Source of the DNA: Campylobacterota bacterium
Lineage (GTDB): Bacteria; Bdellovibrionota; Bacteriovoracia; Bacteriovoracales; Bacteriovoracaceae
DNA length: 50,923 nt
Direction: 5' to 3'
NCBI GenBank assembly: GCA_003650125.1
Contig: QNFX01000012.1
Span: 1-50,923 of the forward strand
The stretch's first letter is position 1. Each line of letters starts with the position of its first letter. A program made the translations under genes and the position numbers. Of the stretch, positions 7,653 to 15,763 are shown piece by piece. Below the pieces are notes generated by a model. That model did no database searches. It had not been told where the DNA came from and saw nothing but the letters and a program-made list of their open reading frames with translations.

Positions 7653-9008
7653 TCAGAGCTCAAACTCATCAAGGTATTGTGGCTTAACGCAGTCAAGATC
7701 TAATTCACTTATTAACAGTTCTTTTAAGACCTCACTGGATTGCTCTTCTCCGTGGGTAATAAAAGTTTTTTGAGGAGGTGTTTTAAATTTTTTCGCCCAC
7801 TCCAATAACTCTTTTTGATCAGCATGGGCAGAAAGACTATCTAAATAAGCGACTTCTGCATTGATCTCAATATACTCACCATGAATTTTAATACTTTTTT
7901 TACCACTAAGAATGGCCTGTCCTCTCGTTCCCGTTGCCTGATAACCAGTAAATAAAATCGTACTCTTTTCATCTGGTCCAAAGGCCTTCAGATGATGAAC
8001 CACTCTTCCCCCAGTAATCATTCCACTGGCCGAGATAATAATCTTAGGACTCACATCATAGTTTAGTTTTTTTGAATCATCAGCGGAAGTAACATAGTCT
8101 GCAAGATAACAAACTGTTTGTAGCTCCTCACTACTTAGTTTTTGATTGGAACCGTAATGACAATAAAGATCAGTCACATCCTGGGCCATAGGACTATTTA
8201 AAAAAATGGGAACATCGGGCAATTTATTTTGCTGTTTTAACTTGGATAGATAATAAAGAATTGCCTGTGATCTTCCCACTGCAAATGCTGGAATTAATAC
8301 AGTCCCACCTCTTTTGATGGTCCTTTCAACTACCCTTAATAACTCTTCTGCTGGATCTAAATCTGAATGTATACGATTTCCATAAGTTGACTCTATTACC
8401 AAATAGTCAGTCTCACTAGGCGGTTCGGGAGGAAGCAAAAGAGGATCATTAGATCTTCCAATATCTCCAGAAAAAGTTATGGATTTATTCCCATCAGTTA
8501 TTATTAGATGAGCAGACCCTAAAATATGTCCCGCATTTTTAAATTCAAAACTAAGTCCATCACCTAATTCAAATTTTTTATTAAAGGGCACTGAACGAAA
8601 GTGGGATAGAGAATCCCTGGCATCTTCAATAGTAAAAAGTGGAAGGGCAGGTTTGTGTTTAGAAAATCCCTTTTTATTAGCGTACATGGCCTCTTCTTCC
8701 ATTAAAAAGCCACTATCTGGAAGTAAAATTTTACAAAGCTCTCTGGTTCCAGGAGTAGTATATATTTTTCCTCTAAAACCCTCTCTATAAAGTCTGGGTA
8801 CGTACCCTGAGTGATCAATATGCGCATGAGTTAAAATAATAGCGCTAATTTCGCCTATATTTACAGGGAACTCCCCCCAATTTCTCAGTCTTAACTTTTT
8901 TAAACCCTGAAAGAGTCCGCAATCAACTAGTATTTTTTTTCTATTATGAGTTAGAAGATACTTAGATCCTGTGACAGTCCCTGTAGCACCTAAAAATTTA
9001 ATCTTCAT
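7653..9008 (-). CDS. Metallo-beta-lactamase/beta-CASP RNA-processing nuclease
   Basis: A 451-residue cytoplasmic protein. The MBL motif HAHIDHSG is at about residue 60, further metal ligands occur in GHILGSAH and SGDIG, and the beta-CASP region follows with the C-terminal SAHADQKELLEW and THGE motifs. This is the YSH1/CPSF-like bacterial group that cleaves or trims RNA. The gene overlaps the upstream CBS-domain gene by 11 bp and is the last gene of the sulfur-reductase gene run, an odd companion for respiratory genes. Family assignment is solid; its RNA target is unknown. Confidence 0.9.
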   Translation of the reverse strand: MKIKFLGATGTVTGSKYLLTHNRKKILVDCGLFQGLKKLRLRNWGEFPVNIGEISAIILTHAHIDHSGYVPRLYREGFRGKIYTTPGTRELCKILLPDSGFLMEEEAMYANKKGFSKHKPALPLFTIEDARDSLSHFRSVPFNKKFELGDGLSFEFKNAGHILGSAHLIITDGNKSITFSGDIGRSNDPLLLPPEPPSETDYLVIESTYGNRIHSDLDPAEELLRVVERTIKRGGTVLIPAFAVGRSQAILYYLSKLKQQNKLPDVPIFLNSPMAQDVTDLYCHYGSNQKLSSEELQTVCYLADYVTSADDSKKLNYDVSPKIIISASGMITGGRVVHHLKAFGPDEKSTILFTGYQATGTRGQAILSGKKSIKIHGEYIEINAEVAYLDSLSAHADQKELLEWAKKFKTPPQKTFITHGEEQSSEVLKELLISELDLDCVKPQYLDEFEL

Positions 9009-9504
9009 TTTTAATCTTCATTTTTATTTTTTCCATCGGAGTCAGCTCAACTGGAGATTTAATCTTTTCTTTATATTCAACCATTGTATGAAGAATTCTC
9101 TCCAGAGCAAGCAAAACATCACGTCTACTAACCATTCCTACCAAATGATTCTCTTCATCTGTAACAGGCATATGTCTGAGATCTTTTTCTTGCAAAAGCT
9201 TTTCAAGTTCAAAAATATCCTTATCTTTATTTATTGAGTGCACATCTTGATGCATAATAGTTTCCACACTACCAACACCAAGTCCTTCATAAAAAATGAA
9301 ACTAACTAAATTTTCCATGCAATCTTTTTCGGAGATAAACCCTATTAGATTATTTTCCTTATCAACTACCGGAGCTGCGGTAATTCGATATTCATTAAAG
9401 GCCTTTAAGACATCAACGACATCGTGGTCCGGGTGAAAGGCCACAACCTTAGTAATCATAATATCTTTTACATAAGGGGCCTTGTAACGATCTAAATTAG
9501 GCAT
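8998..9504 (-). CDS. CBS-domain pair protein
   Basis: About 168 residues carrying two CBS motifs, roughly residues 10-65 (VKDIMITKVVAFHPDHDVVD) and 85-140 (ETIMHQDVHSINKDKDIFEL). CBS pairs bind adenine nucleotides such as AMP, ATP or SAM and act as energy sensors. I chose ATG 9504 because AGGAG lies 6 nt upstream and the product then begins just before the first motif; an in-frame ATG at 9528 would add eight residues and overlap the upstream ATPase gene. The gene has no effector domain, so it may act on the neighbouring beta-CASP or ATPase product. That link is inference from the tight gene packing. Confidence 0.85.
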   Translation of the reverse strand: MPNLDRYKAPYVKDIMITKVVAFHPDHDVVDVLKAFNEYRITAAPVVDKENNLIGFISEKDCMENLVSFIFYEGLGVGSVETIMHQDVHSINKDKDIFELEKLLQEKDLRHMPVTDEENHLVGMVSRRDVLLALERILHTMVEYKEKIKSPVELTPMEKIKMKIKNED

Positions 9505-9506
9505 AA

Positions 9507-10139
9507 CTACTCCTTTCCTAAACAACAAGTGGGAACTTCTTTTTTAATTTCCTGGAATGCCTGAGATAACTTTTCCATGAAATTATCTGTGCTCTCTATT
9601 ATTATCCGGTTGGGATGTCCGGACCAAATTTCTAATAATCTCTCATCAATTTTTTTGGCCTCAAGATTGCTTTCAAGTCTTATGGGATTTTGTTTATTAT
9701 ATCCTTGAGATAAATCAGGAGTTCTCAGATGAATAACCTTTTCATAAACTGCCATTTCGGTCCGTAAATCACTTCCTACCGTTTCCCAGAAGAGTTCTTC
9801 TTTATCTGGCCAGTAGGCCAGGCCATCAATAGATCCCCGATCACAAAGAATCAATCCTGCGCACTTTTCATCAGCAACAATTAATTCTAATTCTTTTTGA
9901 ATTTGATAAATCAACTTTTGAGCCGACTTTTTGGCAACCAAGGTATCTTCTCTTAAAAAGCCACCTCCAAAAAGAATACTGGCAGCTTCAGGAAGAACTT
10001 TGACATGAGAGCAAAAATACTTTTTAACCATTTCAAGAACCGCGGTCTTTCCCGCCCCTGGGCCTCCGGTTAAAACAATGAATTTAGGATTATGAGAAGT
10101 CTTTTCGCACTCACAATTTCCCTCTACCGAAACGACCAC
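9507..10139 (-). CDS. P-loop ATPase of the AAA_28 (NadR/TRPL-kinase-like) family
   Basis: A 210-residue soluble protein with Walker A GGPGAGKTAVLE at about residues 26-37, a Walker B-like LILCDRGSIDGLAYW at about 95-110, and a distal region rich in Arg and Glu as in small-molecule kinases. The family is annotated as AAA_28 and is distantly related to NadR kinase domains. It carries a Cys-rich N-terminal leader (CECEK) and a CC pair near the C-terminus, which are not typical. The stop lies 2 bp before the chosen CBS start. Substrate unknown. Confidence 0.75.
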   Translation of the reverse strand: MVVSVEGNCECEKTSHNPKFIVLTGGPGAGKTAVLEMVKKYFCSHVKVLPEAASILFGGGFLREDTLVAKKSAQKLIYQIQKELELIVADEKCAGLILCDRGSIDGLAYWPDKEELFWETVGSDLRTEMAVYEKVIHLRTPDLSQGYNKQNPIRLESNLEAKKIDERLLEIWSGHPNRIIIESTDNFMEKLSQAFQEIKKEVPTCCLGKE

Positions 10140-10177
10140 TATACGAACTCCTTACCTGCAACAACCACTGGAAGTTG

Positions 10178-10774
10178 CTAACAACCACCATCAGCTTCCA
10201 CTTTATTAACTCTCTTTAAAACTCTTCTTTTGCGCTTAAGCTTAACGGTTCCTCCGCCTTGACCTTTTCCTTGAAGATAATTAGAGATTCCAATTAGATA
10301 TTTATATCTTAAAAATTCCTGATCAGTTGCATATTCATTAGGAGCTTTGGGATTAAGGACTTGTGTTTGCCAAGCTTTAAAACCACCTTCAACGTAAAGG
10401 GCGCTTAATCCTTTTGTTTTAAAAAAATAAGTGGCCTTAAGCATTTTGGAATGAGAGTTCGCTATCACAATAATATGTTTATCAGCTAAAAGATTTCCAT
10501 AATTTTCTTTTAATACAATATTCTTATATGACATCGGAATACTTCCTTGCACTTGCAACTTTGCAGAACTGGCATCATCTCGAAGATCAATTAAAGTATA
10601 TCCAAGATTATTTTCAATAATCATCTCGGATAACGCATTAGCAGAAATAGTATCAAGTTTAATACTTTCATCCACTTTTAAAGTGTCCATACTAATAGGT
10701 ACTTTAGTCTTAAAAGTGGCCATTAAAATTCCTATCAGAGCAAATACGACTAGTCCTACTACTTTATAATTCAT
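10178..10774 (-). CDS. Membrane-anchored rhodanese-like protein lacking the catalytic cysteine
   Basis: A 198-residue protein with an N-terminal membrane anchor (residues 3-20) and a rhodanese domain at about 40-145: TLIDLRDDASSAKLQVQGSI at the start and YVEGGFKAWQ at the end. The active-site loop reads VIANSHSKM where active enzymes have a CxxxxR-type loop, so the persulfide Cys is missing. The only obvious Cys is the last residue, in the tail ADGGC. It starts 2 bp after the YeeE gene stop, in a sulfur-handling operon. It may be a sulfur-binding scaffold, or the terminal Cys may carry sulfur; both are inference. Confidence 0.8.
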   Translation of the reverse strand: MNYKVVGLVVFALIGILMATFKTKVPISMDTLKVDESIKLDTISANALSEMIIENNLGYTLIDLRDDASSAKLQVQGSIPMSYKNIVLKENYGNLLADKHIIVIANSHSKMLKATYFFKTKGLSALYVEGGFKAWQTQVLNPKAPNEYATDQEFLRYKYLIGISNYLQGKGQGGGTVKLKRKRRVLKRVNKVEADGGC

Positions 10775-10776
10775 AC

Positions 10777-11367
10777 CTACTCCTTATGCCCACTACGCTT
10801 CTCCATAACTTCAGAGAAAACAAATAGTCCAAGCGCAATCAAAATAATCAAAAACCCAACGATTCCGGGGGAAATATCAAAATATTCTGGAATCGTTATC
10901 CTTTTCCCTATTAAAGAACCTGTCCACCATTCATAAATAAAAGGGATAATTTCTGCCGTAATGGCCATCCCCACTAAGGCACCTAAAATATTAAACAAAG
11001 CATCGACCTTTAAAGTAACAAGTCCCACTATGCCTGTTCCGGGGCAATAGCCTCCGACAATAAAACCAACTCCCATAATTAGACCACCTACAATTCCTGG
11101 CCAAAGGTAAGTTGGATTGATCCAAATCAAACTTAAATCAATCATATGAAATTGATCCATAAAAATAAGACCTGTCATGGCCACTATTATGGCGGTAAAC
11201 ATAACCTTTAAAACCGTCATATCTTTAAAATAAAATGTCTTTGCTAATTTTACAGCATTACCAAAACCACCTTGTTCAAGAAAAAATCCAAAACCAATTC
11301 CTATCAAAAAAGCAAGGAATGCATCTGTATGTGATGAATGTCCTAAATTATGTACTAGTGGTGCCAT
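10777..11367 (-). CDS. YeeE/YedE (TsuA-like) sulfur transporter, C-terminal-half type
   Basis: A 196-residue membrane protein with about five helices and the conserved segment GGYCPGTGIVGL, whose Cys matches those used by TsuA/YeeE proteins to relay thiosulfate. A second family-like segment is GFGFFLEQGGFGNA near the N-terminus. Together with the adjacent 173-aa protein it would rebuild a full-length YeeE transporter, since each is about half length. The position between the sulfur reductase and the rhodanese gene points to uptake of thiosulfate or another sulfur species. The substrate is inferred from family and context. Confidence 0.85.
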   Translation of the reverse strand: MAPLVHNLGHSSHTDAFLAFLIGIGFGFFLEQGGFGNAVKLAKTFYFKDMTVLKVMFTAIIVAMTGLIFMDQFHMIDLSLIWINPTYLWPGIVGGLIMGVGFIVGGYCPGTGIVGLVTLKVDALFNILGALVGMAITAEIIPFIYEWWTGSLIGKRITIPEYFDISPGIVGFLIILIALGLFVFSEVMEKRSGHKE

Positions 11368-11379
11368 CTATAACTCCTT

Positions 11380-11901
11380 TTATATCCAATTCTTTCTGAA
11401 AAAATAGGCCAGTCCAAAGGCAGGGATAAAAAGACACACCATGGTCACCCAGCTTCCCAAGGCCAAAGTCGCTCCCCCTGAAAGGACAATACCGGAAGTA
11501 CACCCCCTAGCGATACGAGCTCCAGCGCCAAAAAGGCCTCCCCCTAAAAATGCAAAAACTAGTCTTCTCTTTTTAGTGATCTTAGGCCCATGATTGATTT
11601 CAACCTTCATTCGACCGCCAAAAATCCCCGAAATAATCCCACCAACTAAAACACCAATCACTTGAAAAACAAGCCATGCGTCCCATGGATTTTTATCTCC
11701 GCCGCCATACTTACTTAAGTAGATGTTGCTATCAACATGGGCCTGTGAAATCACTTTTTCCACTATAACAACGGTCCTCATCATGGCCCCAGATGCTCCT
11801 AGTCCATTACCAGAGACATAGAAGGCCGCCAGCAAAACCAGGCCCAGTCCGACTCCAGCAATATAAGGATTCATATAATTTGATTTTGTAAATAATTTCA
11901 T
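11380..11901 (-). CDS. YeeE/YedE (TsuA-like) sulfur transporter, half-size partner
   Basis: About 173 residues, with four or five helices and the conserved motif ARGCTSGIVLSGGATLALGS near the C-terminus, the YeeE/YedE signature with its relay Cys. I chose ATG 11901 because a purine-rich AGAGAAGAGAG precedes it and the product then begins just before the first helix; an in-frame upstream ATG at 11982 would overlap the NrfD gene by 68 bp. It is followed 12 bp later by its half-size partner. Split YeeE pairs are common in sulfur-oxidising and sulfur-reducing bacteria. Confidence 0.85.
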   Translation of the reverse strand: MKLFTKSNYMNPYIAGVGLGLVLLAAFYVSGNGLGASGAMMRTVVIVEKVISQAHVDSNIYLSKYGGGDKNPWDAWLVFQVIGVLVGGIISGIFGGRMKVEINHGPKITKKRRLVFAFLGGGLFGAGARIARGCTSGIVLSGGATLALGSWVTMVCLFIPAFGLAYFFRKNWI

Positions 11902-11914
11902 CTCTCTTCTCTCT

Positions 11915-12874
11915 TTAGTAATTAACCCACGTTGAAACTTGTCCCGCTGATACCATAATAAATCTAAAAATAAGCCCACCAAAAAGGACTAAACTTGCTG
12001 GCAACATTTTTGGAACAGCTTTTCCTTTTAATTCTAAAATTTCTAAAACCATCGGTGTAAAAAGTCCTATCCCAACAAAAAATATCCAAAATTTAGTTGT
12101 AAAAGCTCCACCTAAGATCATACCTATCGATTCAATTTTAATGGCCGATCCTGTTTGCATCCCAATAATGAACAGGGCGATCAGGGTAATCTCGGTGATA
12201 ATAACACCAAGGTCTACCTTTGATATAAAATGTTGTTCATGCTTATCTTTAGTTAATATAAGAACCAAGGCCAATGCTGTTGATAATCCCGAAACCAAAA
12301 AGATTGGCCCTAAGATGGATGAATTCCAAAAAGGTCTTGCCACGTATGCTGATAATAAAATCCCTGTATAAATCCCCAAAGAAACTCCTATCGGGATACT
12401 AATATAAGCGATAGTTTTTAAATTCCTTTCACTAAATAAAATAATCTTTTCCATCATCGGAATGTTTTTTATCTTTTCATATATCCACGGCCAACCTTTT
12501 TTAATTGTTCCTAGAATAACTAAGATACTGGCAGGATAAAAAAGTTGTAAAATCCAAGACCCCCAAGACATTGGGCTTGTTACCTGAAAAGTTGTATAAA
12601 ACCTAAAAACATGCAATTTATATTCTAGATCGAAGAACAAAGCGATCATACCTAAGGTTAATCCTATAGGTGCAAAAAGTGCCAATTTATTATAGGAGTA
12701 TGGCAACTCTTTTTCCTTATCATAAATAATGGCCAAAGCAGTAATAATTAAAATCCCAGCAGCGAGGCCCCCAAAAAATAAATAAACAGGAACCTCCCAT
12801 CCCCAAATATGCAATTGAGGATCTATATGTTGGTTTAATTTATTTGTAGTAATGACTATTTCATTTGCATTCAT
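11915..12874 (-). CDS. psrC: PsrC/NrfD-type quinone-interacting membrane subunit
   Basis: A 319-residue protein with about eight transmembrane helices, the usual NrfD/PsrC length. Motifs include IWGWEVPVYLFFGGLAAG at the N-terminus and GILLSAYVARPFWNSSILGP in the middle, both typical of the family. It sits directly after the psrB-like ferredoxin gene (15 bp). In polysulfide or thiosulfate reductases this subunit exchanges electrons with menaquinol at the periplasmic face. The symbol follows the gene order A-B-C; the true substrate of the complex is not proven. Confidence 0.88.
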   Translation of the reverse strand: MNANEIVITTNKLNQHIDPQLHIWGWEVPVYLFFGGLAAGILIITALAIIYDKEKELPYSYNKLALFAPIGLTLGMIALFFDLEYKLHVFRFYTTFQVTSPMSWGSWILQLFYPASILVILGTIKKGWPWIYEKIKNIPMMEKIILFSERNLKTIAYISIPIGVSLGIYTGILLSAYVARPFWNSSILGPIFLVSGLSTALALVLILTKDKHEQHFISKVDLGVIITEITLIALFIIGMQTGSAIKIESIGMILGGAFTTKFWIFFVGIGLFTPMVLEILELKGKAVPKMLPASLVLFGGLIFRFIMVSAGQVSTWVNY

Positions 12875-12889
12875 TTTTTTATCCTCTGA

Positions 12890-13441
12890 TTATACTAGGT
12901 AATAAACCATGGGTTTAGTGCCAGCTTCAGGTTTGAGAACTTTCCATTTTCTAGCTCTCAATAATCTTGAAACCTTACTAAAAGGATTATTTAAATTTCC
13001 AAAATACATACAAATAGTTGGACATGTTGAAACACAGGCCGGAAGTAACCCCTCTTCCAGCCGATGATGGCAGAAAGTACATTTACTAATATAACCCTCT
13101 GGCATTATAAAACGAGCATCATAGGGACATGAAGCGACACAGGCCTTACACCCCGTACACTTGTCCTCATCTACGAGAGTAATATTAGTCATGTCCAAAA
13201 TATAACTGGCCCCGGTAGGGCAACTTGAAACACAAGGAGGATTTTCACAGTGATTACACCGCTCACTTCTATGTTCCATTTCAAGGTTGGGAAAAGTACC
13301 ACTAATTTCTTGTACCACCCAATCACGACATAAACCTTCTGGAACTTTATTTTCAGTTTTACAAGCAACAACACAATCACCACAACCAATGCAACTTCTA
13401 GTGTCGATAACCATGGCATATCTCTTCTTCAGGATCTTCAT
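12890..13441 (-). CDS. psrB: PsrB/PhsB-type four [4Fe-4S] electron-transfer subunit
   Basis: A 183-residue ferredoxin-like protein with four complete Cys groups: CIGCGDCVVAC, CNHCENPPCVSSCP, CTGCKACVASCP and CTFCHHR...CVSTCP. Unlike the ferredoxin at 4.3-5.2 kb all ligand positions are intact. It has no Tat signal and should be co-exported with the catalytic subunit encoded 11 bp upstream, as in DMSO-reductase-family complexes. It transfers electrons from the NrfD-type subunit to the molybdenum subunit. Confidence 0.9.
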   Translation of the reverse strand: MKILKKRYAMVIDTRSCIGCGDCVVACKTENKVPEGLCRDWVVQEISGTFPNLEMEHRSERCNHCENPPCVSSCPTGASYILDMTNITLVDEDKCTGCKACVASCPYDARFIMPEGYISKCTFCHHRLEEGLLPACVSTCPTICMYFGNLNNPFSKVSRLLRARKWKVLKPEAGTKPMVYYLV

Positions 13442-13452
13442 TCTAAAAACTC

Positions 13453-15672
13453 CTAACTTAACAACTCAAAAGTTACAAAATTGGTTCTAAAACTAGTGGC
13501 CCCCATCACAGGATCTACTTTAATATTGGTACATAACTTCTGATCATCAATACCAGCTCCATGGGCACGGCTTAATTTTTTCGCTCTATGCCCAAATCCA
13601 TGGACCAAATAAACAGCATCATTCCTGATTCTCTCAGTGACCATCACTTCAATATCATTATCACTCAAAATGCCATCTTGATTTTTAAGTTTAATTCTTT
13701 GTTTATTCTTGATACCCCAATTTTTTGCCACTTGCGGATTCATCCATAAAACATTTTCTGGCATCAACTCATTTAAAATAGGATTGTTCACTGTTTTACC
13801 AAAAGTATGAGCAGGAGCACGTCCATAAATTAATCGATAATACCCTTCTTCTGGCTGATCAGGCATCGTAAAATTTGGTAGAGGATCGAAACCATAATCT
13901 TGAAGTTTTTTTGAAAATAGCTCAACCTTTTTACTTGGAGTTTTAAATATTTTTTTCTCGCCTGGCTGGAAATAAATAGGGTTTTTATTTTCTACTTCCT
14001 TTACCCCTATCTTCTCCATTTCTTCTATTGAGCTTCCAATCGTTTTTAAACGATAATTTAAGTATTCTTTAATATCTGTCCATGGAAAAAATTTCTCAAG
14101 CCCCATTTTATTGGCCAAATTTTTTGCTATCCACCATGCGGGTTTAGTGTCCCACTTGGCCTCAAATGCTGGAGACCTTAGTGCCACCTGTGTTTTTTTT
14201 CCTGCAGTTACTCTTAATTCATCATAGCGCTCGAGATAGGTACATTCGGGCAAAATAACATCGGCCCATCCGGTAATCTCTGCAGGCATAGTATCAATAA
14301 CAACTAGAAGATCTAATTGTTCAATCGCTTTAATTGTTTGTCTTGGATCTGGAAGGGATTGCATTAAATTTGTTGCACAAACAAACCAAGATTTAAAATG
14401 ACCCTCAATAGTTAAATCTCTAATACTAGAAGAGGGTGGTGTTGAAGCAAATGGAAACTTATCTCCAATTAAATCAAACCAAGTGTATTTTGGTTTTGGA
14501 TAGGGCGGATGAGGATACTTCCCCACTTGTAATTTTGATGACATATAAAACCCACCTTTTTCACCCCAATTGCCAAGCAATGCATTTAAAATGGCAATTG
14601 AGCGCAATCGCTGGGTATCATCCCCGTACCAAGCAACATGACGAGATGGATGAACTAGTGAGGCCGGTGCATTTTTGGCCATTTCTCTAGCAGTCGCACG
14701 AATTATTTCGGGTTTAATATTTGTGATGGGATATGCCCATTCTGGCGTTTTATCCTTTACGTGTTTTGTAAGTTCATCAAAACCAATACAATAATCTTTT
14801 ACAAAACTTTTACAATATATATTTTCTTCAATCAAAACATTAATCCAAGCGAGCACCAAGGCCATATCGGTACCAGGTCTTAAAGGTAACCAGTACTTTG
14901 ATTTTGAAGCGGCCACAGAAAACCTAGGATCTACGGTTATTATTGTAGCTCTATTATCAATGGCCTTACCGAAATCTTGTACTTGAGAATTGTGAAGATT
15001 TTCACCTATATGAGCACCCATAAGCACTATACATTTACTATGGGCGAGATCTGTTCTTTCGGGAGAACCTACTGACTCTCCAAATGTAAGTTTAAAGGCC
15101 TCGTCCCTTGGCCCTCTACATTGAGCATAAGAAGGATGGGTCATCATCTGAGTTCCATAGCCCTTAAGAAGAGTTTTAAAAAAAACACCACCAGTTCCAT
15201 GATTAAACAAGGCCACCTTTTCCGGCCCATGCTCTTTTTTTATTTTATCTAATTTTTTAGCGATATGAGAAAAAGCTTCATCCCAAGAAACTTCTTTAAA
15301 TTTTTGTTCACCTCTTTTACCCACACGAATCATAGGCCTTTTAAGTCTATCTTCATCCAAATATGAACCAAGACCGCCCGAGCCACGTGTACAAAGCCTA
15401 CCGTAACAATGATGATCTATTTCATTACCTGTCACTTTCCATGGTTTTCCTTCCTCGTCTTTTTCAACCCAAGCTGCACATTTCCAAAAACACATTTCAC
15501 AAAAAGTTGCCGTTTTTTTGCCATCATGATTTACATAAAAAGGACTAGTTTTAGCTAGTTTCTTTATAACCACTTTTGATGCTTCTTGGTTAGCACTGCC
15601 TAGTGCTGTTCCCGCTGCTCCTACGGCCGCAGAGGAAATAACAATAAAATCGCGACGATTCATTTTACTCAT
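13453..15672 (-). CDS. psrA: Molybdopterin oxidoreductase catalytic subunit (polysulfide/thiosulfate reductase type)
   Basis: A 739-residue protein beginning with a Tat signal (RRDFIVISSAAVGAAGTALG). A [4Fe-4S] motif follows at about residues 58-95 (CEMCFWKC and GRLCTRG), then the molybdopterin domains. The segment SYAQCRGPRDEAF, at about residue 183, supplies the probable Cys ligand to Mo, as in PsrA, PhsA and SreA. The C-terminal dinucleotide-binding domain has PAHTFGKTVNN and VHGFGHRA. The neighbouring YeeE and rhodanese genes favour a sulfur-compound substrate such as polysulfide, thiosulfate or tetrathionate. Arsenate cannot be excluded from sequence alone. Confidence 0.88.
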   Translation of the reverse strand: MSKMNRRDFIVISSAAVGAAGTALGSANQEASKVVIKKLAKTSPFYVNHDGKKTATFCEMCFWKCAAWVEKDEEGKPWKVTGNEIDHHCYGRLCTRGSGGLGSYLDEDRLKRPMIRVGKRGEQKFKEVSWDEAFSHIAKKLDKIKKEHGPEKVALFNHGTGGVFFKTLLKGYGTQMMTHPSYAQCRGPRDEAFKLTFGESVGSPERTDLAHSKCIVLMGAHIGENLHNSQVQDFGKAIDNRATIITVDPRFSVAASKSKYWLPLRPGTDMALVLAWINVLIEENIYCKSFVKDYCIGFDELTKHVKDKTPEWAYPITNIKPEIIRATAREMAKNAPASLVHPSRHVAWYGDDTQRLRSIAILNALLGNWGEKGGFYMSSKLQVGKYPHPPYPKPKYTWFDLIGDKFPFASTPPSSSIRDLTIEGHFKSWFVCATNLMQSLPDPRQTIKAIEQLDLLVVIDTMPAEITGWADVILPECTYLERYDELRVTAGKKTQVALRSPAFEAKWDTKPAWWIAKNLANKMGLEKFFPWTDIKEYLNYRLKTIGSSIEEMEKIGVKEVENKNPIYFQPGEKKIFKTPSKKVELFSKKLQDYGFDPLPNFTMPDQPEEGYYRLIYGRAPAHTFGKTVNNPILNELMPENVLWMNPQVAKNWGIKNKQRIKLKNQDGILSDNDIEVMVTERIRNDAVYLVHGFGHRAKKLSRAHGAGIDDQKLCTNIKVDPVMGATSFRTNFVTFELLS

Positions 15673-15763
15673 ACATATATCTCCAAACGCTATTCCATAA
15701 TGCTAACTTCATATAGTATTAACTCATTTTTTTTACACAAATAAAACTTTGTTAAGTGATTTT

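Noticed and set aside
10141-10180. Alternative frame after the rhodanese stop reading SSGCCR, considered as a frameshifted Cys-rich extension
   Set aside because: It needs an unproven frameshift and is only a few codons long; the main frame ends naturally in GGC.
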